A DNA stretch of 64,000 nucleotides from Phytohabitans aurantiacus (GCF_027923225.1 NZ_BSDI01000032.1:71122-135121); one strand, 5' to 3'; positions 47,599 to 58,471 are shown, counted from the first letter of the stretch. A program made the numbers and translations. Notes: generated by a model from the sequence alone, not told the origin.

Positions 47599-48851
47599 TG
47601 GCGTTGGATTTACGAGACGGAGGCAGCACGGTACGCCGTACCGTGCTGCCTTCGGGCCTTCGGGTACTGACCGAGGCGATCCCGTCGATGCGGAGCGTCT
47701 CGTTCGGCATCTGGGTCGCGGTCGGCTCGCGCGACGAGCCCGACGGTCTCGGCGGCGTGTCGCACTTCCTGGAGCACCTGCTCTTCAAGGGCACCAACAA
47801 GCGCACCGCGCTCGACATCTCCGCGCAGATCGAGGCGGTGGGCGGCGAGACCAACGCGTTCACCACCAAGGAGTACACCTGCTACTACGCGCGGGTGCTC
47901 GACGAAGACATGCCGCTGGCCATCGACGTGATGTGCGACCTGGTCGCCGACTCGGTGCTGGAGGCGGCTGACGTCGAGACCGAGCGTGGGGTGATCCTCG
48001 AAGAGATCGCCATGCACGACGACGAGCCCGGCGACGAGGTACACGACGTGTTCGCCGAGGCGATCTACGGCGACCACCCGCTCGGGCGGCTCGTCTCGGG
48101 CACCGAAGACACCATCTCGCCGATGAGTCGCGGGCAGATCTTCGACTTCTACCGGTCGCGATACACGGCATCGTCCATTGTGGTCGCCGCCGCGGGCAAC
48201 CTCGATCACGACGTGGTCGTGGATCTGGTCTCGCAGGCGCTTTTCGACGGCAATGGCGTCCCCGCGCCGCTGCGGCCCACCCTGGCGGTGCCGACCCGGC
48301 CCGCCGACACCGTCATCCGCGTCAAGGACACCGAGCAGGCCCACCTCGTGCTCGGTGCGCCCGGCATCGCCCGCCTCGACGAGCGCCGGTTCGCTCTCGG
48401 AGTGCTCAACAACGTGCTCGGCGGCGGCATGTCGAGCCGGCTCTTCCAGGAGATCCGGGAAAAGCGCGGGCTGGCCTACTCGGTCTACTCGTACTCCGGC
48501 CAGTACGCCGACAGCGGGCTGTTCGCGGTATACGCGGGCTGCGCCCCCGGCAAGGTCGACGAGGTACTCGAACTGACCCGGGCCGAACTGGCGGCGGTCG
48601 CCGAAAAGGGGCTGACCGAGGCGGAACTGGCCCGTGGCAAGGGGATGGCCAAGGGCGGGCACGTGCTCGGCCTGGAAGACACCGGGTCGCGGATGAGCCG
48701 CCTGGCGAAGGGCGAGCTCCTGTACGGCGACGTCCTCGCCGTCGACGATCTGCTGTCGCGAGTCGACGCGGTGACCCTGGACGAGGTCAACGTCCTAGCG
48801 GCCGACCTCCTGACCCGCGACATGTCGCTGGCCGCGATCGGCCCCCTCTGA
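47598..48851 (+). CDS. M16 family zinc metallopeptidase (PepR-like)
   Basis: A 417-residue insulinase-type peptidase. The inverted zinc motif HFLEHLLFKGT (His-x-x-Glu-His) and the distal Glu (ETERGVILEEIAMHDDE) are both visible, and the C-terminal M16 domain is complete (FQEIREKRGLAYSVYSYSG). It follows pnp as pepR does in M. tuberculosis. The ATG at 47598 shares one base with the pnp stop. A perfect hairpin covers codons 9-18, so a start inside or after it (for example the GTG at 47656 or later) cannot be excluded, but homologues usually include this region. Confidence 0.9.
   Translation: MALDLRDGGSTVRRTVLPSGLRVLTEAIPSMRSVSFGIWVAVGSRDEPDGLGGVSHFLEHLLFKGTNKRTALDISAQIEAVGGETNAFTTKEYTCYYARVLDEDMPLAIDVMCDLVADSVLEAADVETERGVILEEIAMHDDEPGDEVHDVFAEAIYGDHPLGRLVSGTEDTISPMSRGQIFDFYRSRYTASSIVVAAAGNLDHDVVVDLVSQALFDGNGVPAPLRPTLAVPTRPADTVIRVKDTEQAHLVLGAPGIARLDERRFALGVLNNVLGGGMSSRLFQEIREKRGLAYSVYSYSGQYADSGLFAVYAGCAPGKVDEVLELTRAELAAVAEKGLTEAELARGKGMAKGGHVLGLEDTGSRMSRLAKGELLYGDVLAVDDLLSRVDAVTLDEVNVLAADLLTRDMSLAAIGPL
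47622..47650. promoter_or_regulatory. Perfect hairpin at the start of the M16 gene
   Basis: The sequence ggcagcacggtac at 47622-47634, a 3-base loop gcc and its exact complement at 47638-47650 form a 13-bp stem inside the first codons. It could be a pnp 3' end/attenuator or an element that controls translation of the M16 gene. Confidence 0.55.
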
Positions 48852-48945
48852 CCCCACCCGAGCGCCATTTCGAGCGGCGCTCTCCGCGCGCTGCCGCTGT
48901 GCGGCGCTCTCCGCGCGCTGCCGCTGTGCGGCGCCTCCTCCCGTC

Positions 48946-49002
48946 GATCAAGGGCGAATACACGTGGTTGGATCTCTTTTCCGCGTGCATTCGCCCTTGA
49001 TC
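48946..49002. repeat. Family B palindromic repeat (copy B4)
   Basis: A 57-bp copy in the same orientation as B2, differing from it at only two positions, followed by catgcagatctccttgatc. It lies in the 667-base gap between the convergent M16 and esterase genes, just upstream of the decayed family C copy. Confidence 0.88.
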
Positions 49003-49087
49003 CATGCAGATCTCCTTGATCGGCGCCGGTCGGGCGCCGCTGGCGCCCGACCGGCGATCGGTTTGCCCCTTTCGTGCTGCCGCCGCC

Positions 49088-49131
49088 CGTGCTGTGAACG
49101 TTTAGTGCTGCTCTGGCAGCAATAACTGTTC
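49088..49131. repeat. Family C repeat, decayed (copy C3)
   Basis: The sequence gtgctgtgaacgtttagtgc and its degraded complement ataactgttca match the intact palindromes at 18850 and 57590 with several substitutions. It lies 85 bases after B4, with the same intervening box (tttgcccctttcg) as between B2 and C1. At 49140-49518 I see no credible gene: a 114-codon frame there has no ribosome site or family, and 18-bp tandem repeats (gcggcccggcccgtcggg) at about 49267-49303 explain its composition. Confidence 0.75.
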
Positions 49132-49518
49132 AAGATCTCGGCGAATGAACGACGGTCCGGCGCCGCGTTCAGCGGGCGCCGCCACTCCTGACCGGTTTGC
49201 CCGGTTTCGCTCCGTAGGCCCAAGCGGAGCAACGACCCTGACCGCCGCCGGGTCGCCGGGCGCGGCGCGGCCCGGCCCGTCGGGCGCGGCCCGGCCCGTC
49301 GGGCGGCTTGGCCTGCCGTACGGCCGCTACTGGCGGAGCGGCCGGCTCGGAGGCTTGCTGCGCAGACCCGAGCCGCATGTTCGAGGAAGTCGCTGCTACA
49401 GCCCGGCCCGGAGGCAGCATTTCGGCGAAGTCGTGCGCCTGCGGCGCCCAGGCGCGAGCCAAGACCTCGGCGAACGACGGGGCGCGTGACCTGTGGGGCA
49501 GCCGCAAGGGGCGACCGT

Positions 49519-50421
49519 TCAGGTGAAGAAGTCGGCTAGCTCGCGGTCGCGGTCGGCTAGTTCTCGCGCCTCGGTGTCGTAGCGCATGTGGCCGGCGGTC
49601 AGCACGTACAGGTGCTTCGGGCCGGCCAAAGCTTGGAAGACCGCGAGCTGCCCCAGGGGCGGCACAGCCGGGTCGCGGCGCGCTACCGAGACGTAAACCG
49701 GGATGCGGATGCGGGTCGCGGCGGTCGCGGCGTCGAAATAGGCCAGCACCGACCGGAGCGAGGGATCGTGCGCGACCGCTTGGCGCACCGCCTCGCCGCT
49801 GCCGGTACAGGGCTGGCGCAGCCGCGCCGGATGGTGGCCGAAGCTGGGCAGGTACAGGTGGGCGCGGCCGAACCGGTCGTCCCACGGCAGGGCGAGCGCG
49901 CCGATCCCGCCGCCGAAGCTGCCGCCCGCGTAGTCGAGCGGCGCCTCGATCGACGGGAAACGGTGCAGCAGAACGGATCCGGCCCGCCAGACGTCGGCCG
50001 CGCAGAAGCGGTGCACGTACGTCTCGCGGGACCGGATGCCGTGCAGCACGTGCTCGGCGGGTGCCGCTGGGATGGTCGGCGACAGGCTCCGGGGCAGGCC
50101 CGGCGCGCACGGGAAAATCTTCGCCGCGGACGGGATCGGCACGTACTCGTCAGGCCCGTCGTCGCGTCCCTGGTACCCATGGCCGATCACCACGCCGCGC
50201 CGGATCACGCCGCCCGCTGGGTACGTGATCCACGCGAACGCCCGCTCGCCCGTCGCGGACTCGAACGTCACCTCTTCCACCCGCCGCCGAAGCCGCGCGT
50301 CGTCGTACTCCCGCTCGACCTGCCAACGCAGGGGCGGCTTCGTCAACTCGGCATGCGTCGAGCGCCAGAAGTCGTCAAAGTCTGGCGGGGCCGGAGGGGG
50401 ATCGGCGTCCATCGCATCCAT
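49519..50421 (-). CDS. Acetyl-xylan-esterase-like alpha/beta hydrolase
   Basis: A 300-residue serine hydrolase of the acetyl xylan esterase (AXE1/cephalosporin deacetylase) family. The opening DFDDFWRSTHAEL, the nucleophile elbow GGSFGGG (about residue 165), and the late Asp (ARRDPAVPP) and His (TAGHMRYDT) complete the triad. It would remove acetyl groups from sugars or related esters. ATG at 50421 was chosen; 50412 is also possible, and the open frame further upstream runs through operator-like repeats and is unlikely to be used. It is downstream of the hip remnant on the same strand. Confidence 0.8.
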   Translation of the reverse strand: MDAMDADPPPAPPDFDDFWRSTHAELTKPPLRWQVEREYDDARLRRRVEEVTFESATGERAFAWITYPAGGVIRRGVVIGHGYQGRDDGPDEYVPIPSAAKIFPCAPGLPRSLSPTIPAAPAEHVLHGIRSRETYVHRFCAADVWRAGSVLLHRFPSIEAPLDYAGGSFGGGIGALALPWDDRFGRAHLYLPSFGHHPARLRQPCTGSGEAVRQAVAHDPSLRSVLAYFDAATAATRIRIPVYVSVARRDPAVPPLGQLAVFQALAGPKHLYVLTAGHMRYDTEARELADRDRELADFFT

Positions 50422-50494
50422 CGTGGATGATCGCGCGACGGTGCGGGAACCCTCCAGACAGCCAGCGCGCTCGTGCACGCACGCTCCAGCGCCA

Positions 50495-50512
50495 TGTGCA
50501 TGTACGTGCACA
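50495..50512. promoter_or_regulatory. Near-palindromic operator-like site 1
   Basis: The sequence tgtgcatgtacgtgcaca is almost its own reverse complement and matches the sites at 50524-50541 and 50965-50982. It stands between the hipA remnant and the esterase start, so it could place the esterase under HipB-like control. Confidence 0.55.
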
Positions 50513-50523
50513 TCAAGGTCTTA

Positions 50524-50541
50524 TGTGCGCGTACGTGCGCA
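50524..50541. promoter_or_regulatory. Near-palindromic operator-like site 2
   Basis: The sequence tgtgcgcgtacgtgcgca shares the core gtacgtgc with sites 1 and 3, and is centred 29 bp from site 1. Such spacing would suit cooperative binding of two HipB dimers. Confidence 0.5.
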
Positions 50542-50550
50542 TCGGGGTGG

Positions 50551-50660
50551 CTACGCGCTGGCTAGCACGGCCCGGCACATGTCGGCCCGCTTGGCCACCT
50601 GGTCGACCAGCCGCCCGGGCATCGAGCTCCCGAGCGCGGCCACGTCCGGGTCACTCGCGG

Positions 50661-50664
<4 letters not shown>
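50551..50664 (-). pseudogene. HipA-like kinase remnant, C-terminal fragment only
   Basis: A 37-codon frame whose ATG overlaps the hipB stop (ATGA), exactly where hipA normally starts. Its product (DPDVAALGSSMPGRLVDQVA, then KRADMCRAVLASA) looks like the last helix of a HipA kinase, and the roughly 350-residue kinase body is missing. The reading is that a deletion joined the start of hipA to its end. The short residual peptide might still be made, but it cannot be a kinase. Confidence 0.45.
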
Positions 50665-51852
<1,188 letters not shown>

Positions 51853-53803
51853 TGGTGAGGTGGGTTTCGCCCGTCGCGTCGACGTCCGCGTCTACCGATC
51901 GGCCCGCTAGGCGCAGGCTGCGGGCGGACAGAGGGCCCAAGGGGATGCCTGGGCGGAGCGTGACGCGTCCGTTCGGCACGTCCGGGTCGAGGCCCAGCGC
52001 CGCGTGCAGGATGACCACGGCGGCCGCCGCCGACCACGCCTGGGGCCGGCAGGCCGCCGGGTACGGCACGGGACGTCCCACGGCCGTGCGGGCGTCGCCG
52101 CCGTACAGCTCCGGAATCCGGTACTCGAACGCCTCGCCCGCCGCGAGCAGCCCGTCGGCGAGCCCTGCCGCCGCCGACGTGTGACCGGCGCGCGCCAGGC
52201 CGGCGAGCACGATCGCGGTGTCGTGCGCCCAGATCGATCCACAGTGGTATGACAGTGGACTGAAGCCACCGTCCAGTTCGGACATGGTACGCAGCCCGAA
52301 GCCGCTGGACATGGCGGGCGCCGACAGCACCGAGGCGACGGCGGCTTCCTCGGCTCGCGACAGCAGGCCGGTGCCGAGCAGGTGCCCGATGTTACTGGTG
52401 AGCGCGTCGACCGGCTCGCCCTTGCCGTCCAGGGCGAGCGCTGGGTACCCGTCCACCCAGTACGCGGCGCGGAACCGGTCCGCGAGCCCGGCCGCGTACT
52501 CGCGCAGCCTGTCACCGCCGGGGCGGCCGAACGCGTCGAGCAGCGCCGCGCCGTTCATGGCCGCCTCGTACGCGTACCCCTGCACCTCGACCAGCGCGAT
52601 GGGCGGCTCGGCGCGGCTGCCGTCCCGGAAGCGCACCGCGTCGCCGGAGTCCTTCCAGCCCTGGTTGGCGAGCCCGCGCCCGGTGCTGTCGACGTACCGG
52701 AGGAAGTCGGTGTGGCCGGTGATCCAGCCGAGGGCGGCCTCCATCGCGGGCAGCAGCGCCTCGACCTCGGCGGCCGGCATGCCCCAGCGCCAAGCGTCGT
52801 GGAGCAGGCTGACCCAGAGCGGCGTGGCATCGACGGTGCCGAAGTACGTGGGGGGTAGCACGATGCCGCGGCTCACCAGGTGCAGTTCGCGCCGGCGCAG
52901 CTCGTGCATGATCTTGCCGGGTGCCTCCTCGGAGTTTGGGTCGTCGGTGCGGCCCTGGCGGCGGGCGAGTACGCGGAGGGTGCCGGCGGCCAGCTCGGTG
53001 CCGAGCGGCAGCAGCATGCGAGCGGCCCAGATGCTGTCCCTTCCGAAGAGCGTCAGGAACCACGGCACCCCCGCTCCCAGGAAGGTGCCGTGACCGTCCG
53101 TCAGCCGCAACGAGGCGAGATCGTCGAGGGACTGGTCGAGCAGGCGGGTCAGGCGATGGTCGGCGGCGGTGACCTCGGGCCGCGCCCACTCGACCGGTCC
53201 GTGCGGCGCGGACACGACCGCACCCGGGTCGTCGACGCGCAGCTCCCACCGCAGCGTCGTGCTTCCGCGTGGAGGCAGGTCGACCTCCCAGCGCCGCTCG
53301 GGCGTGACGGTGAGAGAGACGCCCTCGGTCGGCGCGGCGGTGGTCCCCGACTTGACCGCTTCCATCGGCGCCATGTCGGACGCGATCTCCAGCGTGACGG
53401 TGGCTCGCACCGGCACGCTCGCGGTGGAGCTGATCCGGATCTCCTCGGCCAGCCCGCCGGGCACCACCCTGCGGTACCTGTCGATGCGCACGGTCGGGTC
53501 GGGGATCGGGTCGCCGAGCCACCGCGCCAGCGACACGAACCGGGCGGCGCCGGGACCGTCAGGCGCGTACTGGATCGGTTCCGGCTCACGCCCGTCGACG
53601 AGCAGTCGCGCCTCGGCCAGTACCCGGGTGTCGGCGTGGAAGACGCCCTGCACGCCGGTGGCTCTGATCTGCCCGTCCCGCCCGCTCAGCGTGGTGGTCG
53701 GCGCCGCGGTGGTCGGCACCAGGTCGTGGAGCAGCGGTTGGAGCATGCGGTCAGGCACGAGCGGAACTCCTTGACAGGTCGCCTGCCGACGGCGTGGCCC
53801 TCA

Positions 53804-54361
53804 CTAGTGGAAGGTGGTGCGGAGGCGGAGCTGGTCGATCAGCTGGTCGTCGACGTCGAGCGCGCGGGCGGCGCCGTCGGGCTCCCACCCGGCCGACTCC
53901 AGAAACTTCCGGCTCGCGGCATCGCCGTCGTACACCCACGCCACCGCCTGCGCCACACCGTCCTCGCGCCATAGGTCGACGGTCGCCGCGAGCAGCCGGC
54001 TGCCGTGCCCGCGCCGCCCCCACCGCGGCTCCACCAGCAACTCCGTAAAGGCCGCGACGTCCGCGCCCAGTGCCGGCTCGTCGGGCGCGAGCGCTTGCTC
54101 GTCGGCGGGGCCGCTCGCCGCGAACCCGACCAGGTGCTGCGCCTGTTCAGCCTGTTCGACGGCCACGAGTACGCGGTGCCGCGGCGACGGCGGTGCCTCG
54201 ACGGCCTGGGTCCACTGTCGCGTGATCCACGCCTCGTCGAGCCGGTCGAGAGCCCGTTTCGGGAGCACCCGGCGGTAAGCGGTCCGCCACGTCTCCAGTT
54301 GGATGCGTGCGATTTCGGCGGCGTCTACGGGACGCGCTGGCCGGACATACCCGAGCGCCAT
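53804..54361 (-). CDS. GNAT family N-acetyltransferase
   Basis: A 185-residue acetyltransferase: VRPARPVDAAEIARIQLETW at the start and the acetyl-CoA motif A region ELLVEPRWGRRGHGSRLLAA (R-x-x-G-x-G/A pattern), then AVAWVYDGDAASRKFLESAG. The substrate is unknown. It lies on the same strand as the debranching gene (45-base gap). Confidence 0.85.
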   Translation of the reverse strand: MALGYVRPARPVDAAEIARIQLETWRTAYRRVLPKRALDRLDEAWITRQWTQAVEAPPSPRHRVLVAVEQAEQAQHLVGFAASGPADEQALAPDEPALGADVAAFTELLVEPRWGRRGHGSRLLAATVDLWREDGVAQAVAWVYDGDAASRKFLESAGWEPDGAARALDVDDQLIDQLRLRTTFH

Positions 54362-54493
54362 GACCGATGAGCCTACGACTCACCCCCTCCCTCCCCCTCC
54401 CCACCCCTCCGCCCTCCCCACGGCCCTTCCCGCGGCCCTTCCGCGGCCCTTCCCGCGGCTCTTCGCGCCGCTCCGCCCACGGCTCTTCGCGCC

Positions 54494-54550
54494 GATCAAG
54501 GGCGAATACACGTGGTTGGATCTCATTTCCGCGTGCGTTTGCCCTTGATC
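54494..54550. repeat. Family B palindromic repeat (copy B5)
   Basis: A 57-bp copy in B2 orientation, between two minus-strand genes. A pyrimidine-rich low-complexity run (repeats of cccttcc/cgcgg) at about 54385-54475 precedes it. No family C copy follows. Confidence 0.86.
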
Positions 54551-54576
54551 CATGCGATCGCCCTCGATCGGCGGAG

Positions 54577-55401
54577 CTAGCTCGCGAGGCGGGTGCGTGC
54601 GGCGGACAGGCCGGAGCGGATGGTGCGGGCCGTCTCGTACGCGCCCAGGCCGGCGAGGCGGGCGGCGGGCGTGAGGGTCTCGACCACGTCGCGCTCGTCG
54701 AGCAGGCCGCTCGCGACGAGCCGGCCAAGACGGCGGGTGGCCGAGTACAGCGTGTTGTTGCGGGTCCCCACCGGTGCGCGGCGCACCCGGTCGGCCTCGT
54801 TGTCGAGCGCGGCGGACGCATATCGCGACGGGTGGTGGATCTCCGCGAGCGGCCTCGGCGGCGGCTCCGGCGGCGGCGCGACCAGCGCGCGGAGCACCGG
54901 CGGGCACAGCGGTGCGGGTCCGCGCGAGATCCACCTGTATCGCTCACCGCTCGCGTGCGTCGATGGTGGCGCCACCACGTATCCGTCGACGCCACGCCAG
55001 TCGACGCCAGGAAGCACGCGCACCCTGTTGGGCAGGCCGGTGGCGGCAAAGTACAGGTGGAGGCCGCCGGAGCCGGTGCGCACGGTGGGCACCTCGCAGT
55101 CGACCAGCGCCTGCACGAGCCGCAGGCCATCGGCGGTGTCAACATCACACACGTCGACCACGACACCGGTGCGCAGCCCCACATTGGCCGCCGGCCAGGT
55201 GGCCCACCAGCGCCGGAGCACCGCCGGGTCGGTGCTGGCCTGGTGCAATCCCGCGGTGATCAGGCGCGGATGCCAACGCGGATGCTTACCAGGGCGGTCG
55301 CACTGTGGCCGGCGGCAGGAGCAGCCACCGCCGCCGGTGCCGGTGTGCAGCGGCAACACCGGGACGCCGGCCGCCGCGTAGCGGAGCGCACTGGCGAGCA
55401 T
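54577..55401 (-). CDS. Bifunctional DNA primase/polymerase (prim-pol) domain protein
   Basis: A 274-residue prim-pol-type protein. The [19 protein letters not shown] opening, a Cys-rich knuckle ([15 protein letters not shown]), the catalytic acidic motif VVVDVCDVD (about 100-108) and the SGGLHLYF motif are intact. A C-terminal helical part ([20 protein letters not shown]) follows. Such proteins usually belong to phages, plasmids or integrative elements, with a helicase beside them. Here no helicase, integrase or other replicon gene adjoins it. The ATG at 55399-55401 begins the domain; a cgatacact box just upstream suggests a leaderless transcript. Confidence 0.85.
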   Translation of the reverse strand: MLASALRYAAAGVPVLPLHTGTGGGGCSCRRPQCDRPGKHPRWHPRLITAGLHQASTDPAVLRRWWATWPAANVGLRTGVVVDVCDVDTADGLRLVQALVDCEVPTVRTGSGGLHLYFAATGLPNRVRVLPGVDWRGVDGYVVAPPSTHASGERYRWISRGPAPLCPPVLRALVAPPPEPPPRPLAEIHHPSRYASAALDNEADRVRRAPVGTRNNTLYSATRRLGRLVASGLLDERDVVETLTPAARLAGLGAYETARTIRSGLSAARTRLAS

Positions 55402-55476
55402 ACGGTCAGTGTATCGAACACCAGTACTAATTGCTGCTCCTGTAAATGTCGTACCCATGGATTAGCGTTCGACGCG

Positions 55477-56682
55477 ATGGCAGTACACGAATCGCTCTCG
55501 ATCGCTCAGGCCCGCCGGATCGCTCTGGCCGCCCAGGGCTTCACCGATCCCGCGCCAGCGGGGTCGGTCACGATGCGTCACCTGCGCCGCGTCCTGGGCC
55601 GGGTGGGGCTCATCCAGATGGACTCCGTCAACGTCCTCCAGCGGGCCCACTACCTGCCGCTCTACAGCCGGCTCGGGCCCTACCCGGTCGAGCTGCTCGA
55701 CCGCGCGGCCTACCGCCGGCCCCGCGAGCTTTTCGAGTACTGGGGGCATGAGGCGTCGCTGATCCCGGTCGATCTGCAGCCCAGCCTGCGGTGGCGCATG
55801 GCGGCCGCGCAGACCGACTCGTGGGGCGGCATGCGCCGGATCGCCGAAGAGCAGCCCGAGCTGGTCAAATGGGTCCACGATGAGGTTCGCGTCAATGGGC
55901 CGCTGACCGCCGCCGAGATCGAGCACGACGCGCCGCGCGAGACCGGCAACTGGGGGTGGAACTGGTCGTCGGTCAAGCGGGCGCTGGAGTTCCTGTTCTG
56001 GGCCGGTGAGGTGACCGCCGGCGCGCGCAACGGCAGCTTCGCACGCGTCTACGACCTGCCCGAGCGCGTGCTTCCCGCCCACGTGGTGGCCGCGCCCACG
56101 CCCGAGCCCGCCGAAGCGCACCGCACGCTGGTCGCCGTGGCCGCCCGTTCGCTGGGTGTCGCCGCCGAGTTCGAGCTGCGTGACTACTTCCGGCTGCCTG
56201 TCGCTGCCGCCCGCACCGCTATCGCCGAGCTGGTCGAGTCGGGCGAGCTGATTCCGGTCGAGGTGCGCGGCTGGCGGCAGCAGGCATATCTGCACCCCGA
56301 GGCCAAACGCCCCCGTCGCGTGCACGCACAGACGTTGATCAGCCCGTTCGACCCGCTGATCTGGGAGCGGGCGCGCACCGAGCGGCTGTTCGACTTCACG
56401 TACCGCATCGAGATCTACGTGCCGGCGCCCCAACGGGTGTATGGGTACTACGTGCTGCCGTTCCTGCAGGGCGACCGGTTTACGGCCCGCGTCGACCTCA
56501 AGGCCGACCGCAAGGCGGGCGTCCTGCGCGTGCCGGCCGCGTGGCTCGAGCCAGGCGCCGATCCCGCCACCACGGCGCCAGCGCTGGCCGCGGAGCTGCA
56601 CAGGCTGGCCGGATGGCTCGGTCTGTCCGCGGTCGCTCCGCCCGAGGGAGGCGATCTCCGTTTGCCCGCCGGTGTACCGTGA
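55477..56682 (+). CDS. Winged-helix DNA-binding / AlkZ-YcaQ-like DNA glycosylase
   Basis: A 401-residue HTH_42-superfamily protein. The [20 protein letters not shown] segment (about residue 45) contains the QxD-type catalytic motif of the AlkZ/YcaQ DNA glycosylases that unhook interstrand crosslinks; later winged-helix units follow ([20 protein letters not shown]). It may repair DNA alkylation or crosslinks. The ATG at 55477 was chosen because the recognised domain starts within ten residues of it; the much longer open frame upstream is antisense to the prim-pol gene. Confidence 0.82.
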   Translation: MAVHESLSIAQARRIALAAQGFTDPAPAGSVTMRHLRRVLGRVGLIQMDSVNVLQRAHYLPLYSRLGPYPVELLDRAAYRRPRELFEYWGHEASLIPVDLQPSLRWRMAAAQTDSWGGMRRIAEEQPELVKWVHDEVRVNGPLTAAEIEHDAPRETGNWGWNWSSVKRALEFLFWAGEVTAGARNGSFARVYDLPERVLPAHVVAAPTPEPAEAHRTLVAVAARSLGVAAEFELRDYFRLPVAAARTAIAELVESGELIPVEVRGWRQQAYLHPEAKRPRRVHAQTLISPFDPLIWERARTERLFDFTYRIEIYVPAPQRVYGYYVLPFLQGDRFTARVDLKADRKAGVLRVPAAWLEPGADPATTAPALAAELHRLAGWLGLSAVAPPEGGDLRLPAGVP

Positions 56683-56686
56683 CAGC

Positions 56687-57169
56687 GTGACGAGCGTGGT
56701 GAGCCCCGAAACGCCGTATTACGTGCCGCCACCGCCCAACCGCTTCACGCGCTTGGTGGCCCGGTCGCCGCGCTGGCTGGCCCCGGTGGCCGCGCTCGGC
56801 TGCATGGCGAGCGCCGTCGGATACGTGATGATCGCCGACCCGACCGACAGCACCGCCGACGCCGCGCCGACCTGCCTGCTCAAGCTGACGACCGGCTTCG
56901 ACTGCCCGGGATGCGGCGGGACGCGCGCGTTCTGGTACGTGTTGCACGGCAACCTGCCCGCCGCCGCGCGGCACCACATCCTGTTCATCTTCGCGCTCCC
57001 GTTCCTGCTGTACATGTACGTGGCGTGGGCCGGGCAGCGGGTGTTCGGGCGGAAGCTGCCGCAGTTGCGCATCTCCCCGAAGACCATCGGGGTGTTTTTG
57101 GGCGTGTGGTTCGTCTTCACCATCGCCCGCAACCTCCCGTGGGCCCCTTTCACCTGGCTCTACGTCTAA
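56687..57169 (+). CDS. DUF2752 membrane protein
   Basis: A 160-residue protein with the DUF2752 signature TTGFDCPGCGGTRAF (about residues 67-81) between hydrophobic helices (WLAPVAALGCMASAVGYVMI, ILFIFALPFLLYMYVAWAG, IGVFLGVWFVFTIARNLPWA). Function unknown. GTG at 56687 is 5 bases after the preceding stop, so the two are probably co-transcribed. Confidence 0.8.
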   Translation: MTSVVSPETPYYVPPPPNRFTRLVARSPRWLAPVAALGCMASAVGYVMIADPTDSTADAAPTCLLKLTTGFDCPGCGGTRAFWYVLHGNLPAAARHHILFIFALPFLLYMYVAWAGQRVFGRKLPQLRISPKTIGVFLGVWFVFTIARNLPWAPFTWLYV

Positions 57170-57319
57170 CCCCGCTCCACCCCTCTTCCCGCGCTTCCGC
57201 GCACGCTATTCCCGCGCTCTCTTCCTCACGTTCTCCCGCGCGCTTCTCGCGCGCTTCCCGCGGGTTCTTCCCGCGCACTCTCTCTCGCCGTCCGGCGTTG
57301 CGCGCGAGATCTCGTCGCC

Positions 57320-57360
57320 GATCAAGGACGAATGCACGTGGTTGGATCTCCGATCCACGC
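57320..57360. repeat. Family B half copy (B6)
   Basis: The left arm and centre of family B (gatcaaggacgaatgcacgt and gttggatctc) are present, but the right arm is replaced by unrelated sequence. It opens the 1452-base gap (57170-58621), which holds B6, B7, C2, D, E and B8. Bases 57170-57300 are a pyrimidine-rich run of ttcccgcgc-like repeats with no gene. Confidence 0.75.
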
Positions 57361-57412
57361 GCGGGCGCCGCTCGGCCAGCGCGGCACGGCGTGTCGCCAC
57401 GCCGGTTGCGCC

Positions 57413-57468
57413 GATCAAGGGCGAATGCACGTGGTTGGACCTCTTTCCGCGTGCATTCGCCCTTGGTC
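57413..57468. repeat. Family B palindromic repeat (copy B7)
   Basis: A 56-bp copy in B2 orientation with one mismatch in the terminal box (ccttggtc), followed by catgcgcatgcccttgatc. Family C copy C2 follows 121 bases later. Confidence 0.86.
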
Positions 57469-57589
57469 CATGCGCATGCCCTTGATCGACGCGGTTGGGT
57501 ATCTGGCGCCGTGGCCAACCGTGGCCGGCCTGGCGCCGCTGGGCGCTGCCCACCAACCCAGATGGTCCCGATCCGCGCGGCAACCTCTC

Positions 57590-57639
57590 GGGCTGTGAAC
57601 GTTTATGGCTGCTCCAGCAGCCATAAACGTTCACAGCCC
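57590..57639. repeat. Family C perfect palindrome (copy C2)
   Basis: Identical over all 50 bp to C1 (18850-18899): 24-base perfect arms and a cc loop. Both copies keep perfect self-complementarity, so they are either recent or under constraint. Confidence 0.92.
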
Positions 57640-57899
57640 GTCGCGGAACGGCTCTGGCCCGCGTTTGAATCGAGGGCGATGTTCCTTGGACCCGGCGGGC
57701 GACGGGATTGGCGGGTGTGGCGCGGTCCGCTACCCCGCGGTACGAGGCGCCGCAGCGCCCTGACCGCGCCCGAGAGCCTGTACGGCACGAAAGCAGGAAA
57801 GTGCGGCCCCGAGCCTCGGCCAGCCGGGCCGGATGGTTGCAAGCTCCGCGGTTTGCCGACGTCGCCGCGCGCAGAGCGCAGGGCCGAATGTGTGCTGAA

Positions 57900-57943
57900 T
57901 CTTGGAGGCCCACCGTCGCTATAGCGACGGTGGGCCTCCAAGA
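57900..57943. repeat. 44-bp perfect palindrome (D)
   Basis: The sequence tcttggaggcccaccgtcgc plus ta is followed directly by its exact reverse complement with no loop. It is a single copy in this window. As it has no spacer, it could form a cruciform or be a dimer-protein site. Confidence 0.85.
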
Positions 57944-57950
57944 CCGGGTG

Positions 57951-58058
57951 TGGCTTCGATGCGGCTTGGTGGGGTGAGCTGGGATCTTCCGCCCGGATGT
58001 ATCCGGACATAGCTGGGCGCAAGATCCCGCTACGCCCCACCAAGCCGCTGCGGCTCCA
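57951..58058. repeat. Large imperfect inverted repeat (E)
   Basis: Two 38-base arms (57951-57988 and 58021-58058) share gcggcttggtgggg and gggatctt exactly and match at about 28 of 38 positions. The 32-base middle contains a smaller cggat..atccg hairpin. It starts 7 bases after palindrome D. Bases 58090-58450 are a degenerate tandem repeat (variants of ctcggctcgcggccg), and no gene is seen. Confidence 0.75.
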
Positions 58059-58471
58059 ACCGCGATCCAACGGCGGACGCGGCTGGCGTGGCGCGGCGTC
58101 TGCCGCGCGGCGCCGGTCACGCCGCCGCGCCCGCCTGGCGTTGCCGCTTCGCCCAACCCTCCGCAGCGTCGCCGTACCTGCGGCTTTGTCGCTTGGCCGC
58201 CCTGTGTCGCTCGGCTCGCGGCCGCCCTCGCTCGGCTCGCGGCCGCGCTCGGCCGGCTCGCGGCCGTCCTCGTTAGCCCGCGGCCGTGTCGGTTGGCCCG
58301 CTTCGTGTCGTGGCCCGCGGTCGCCCTCGGCTGGCCTGCCCGGTGTCGCTTGGCCGCCTCCGTGTCGCTCGGCCATGCGGCGTGGCTGGACCGGCGGCTG
58401 GTCCGGCCACGCCGGACCAGCCGGCGCGTCGGGTGCGCTCCTGGCGGCCGTCGATCAAGGCCAATCCCGTC

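Noticed and set aside
49145..49489. A 114-codon plus-strand frame in the M16-esterase gap
   Set aside because: Composition is explained by an 18-bp tandem repeat; no ribosome site, no domain, and it starts in the flank of a decayed repeat.
54367..55476. A long upstream extension of the AlkZ/YcaQ-like gene
   Set aside because: The upstream part is antisense to the prim-pol gene and a family B repeat; the conserved domain begins just after the ATG at 55477.
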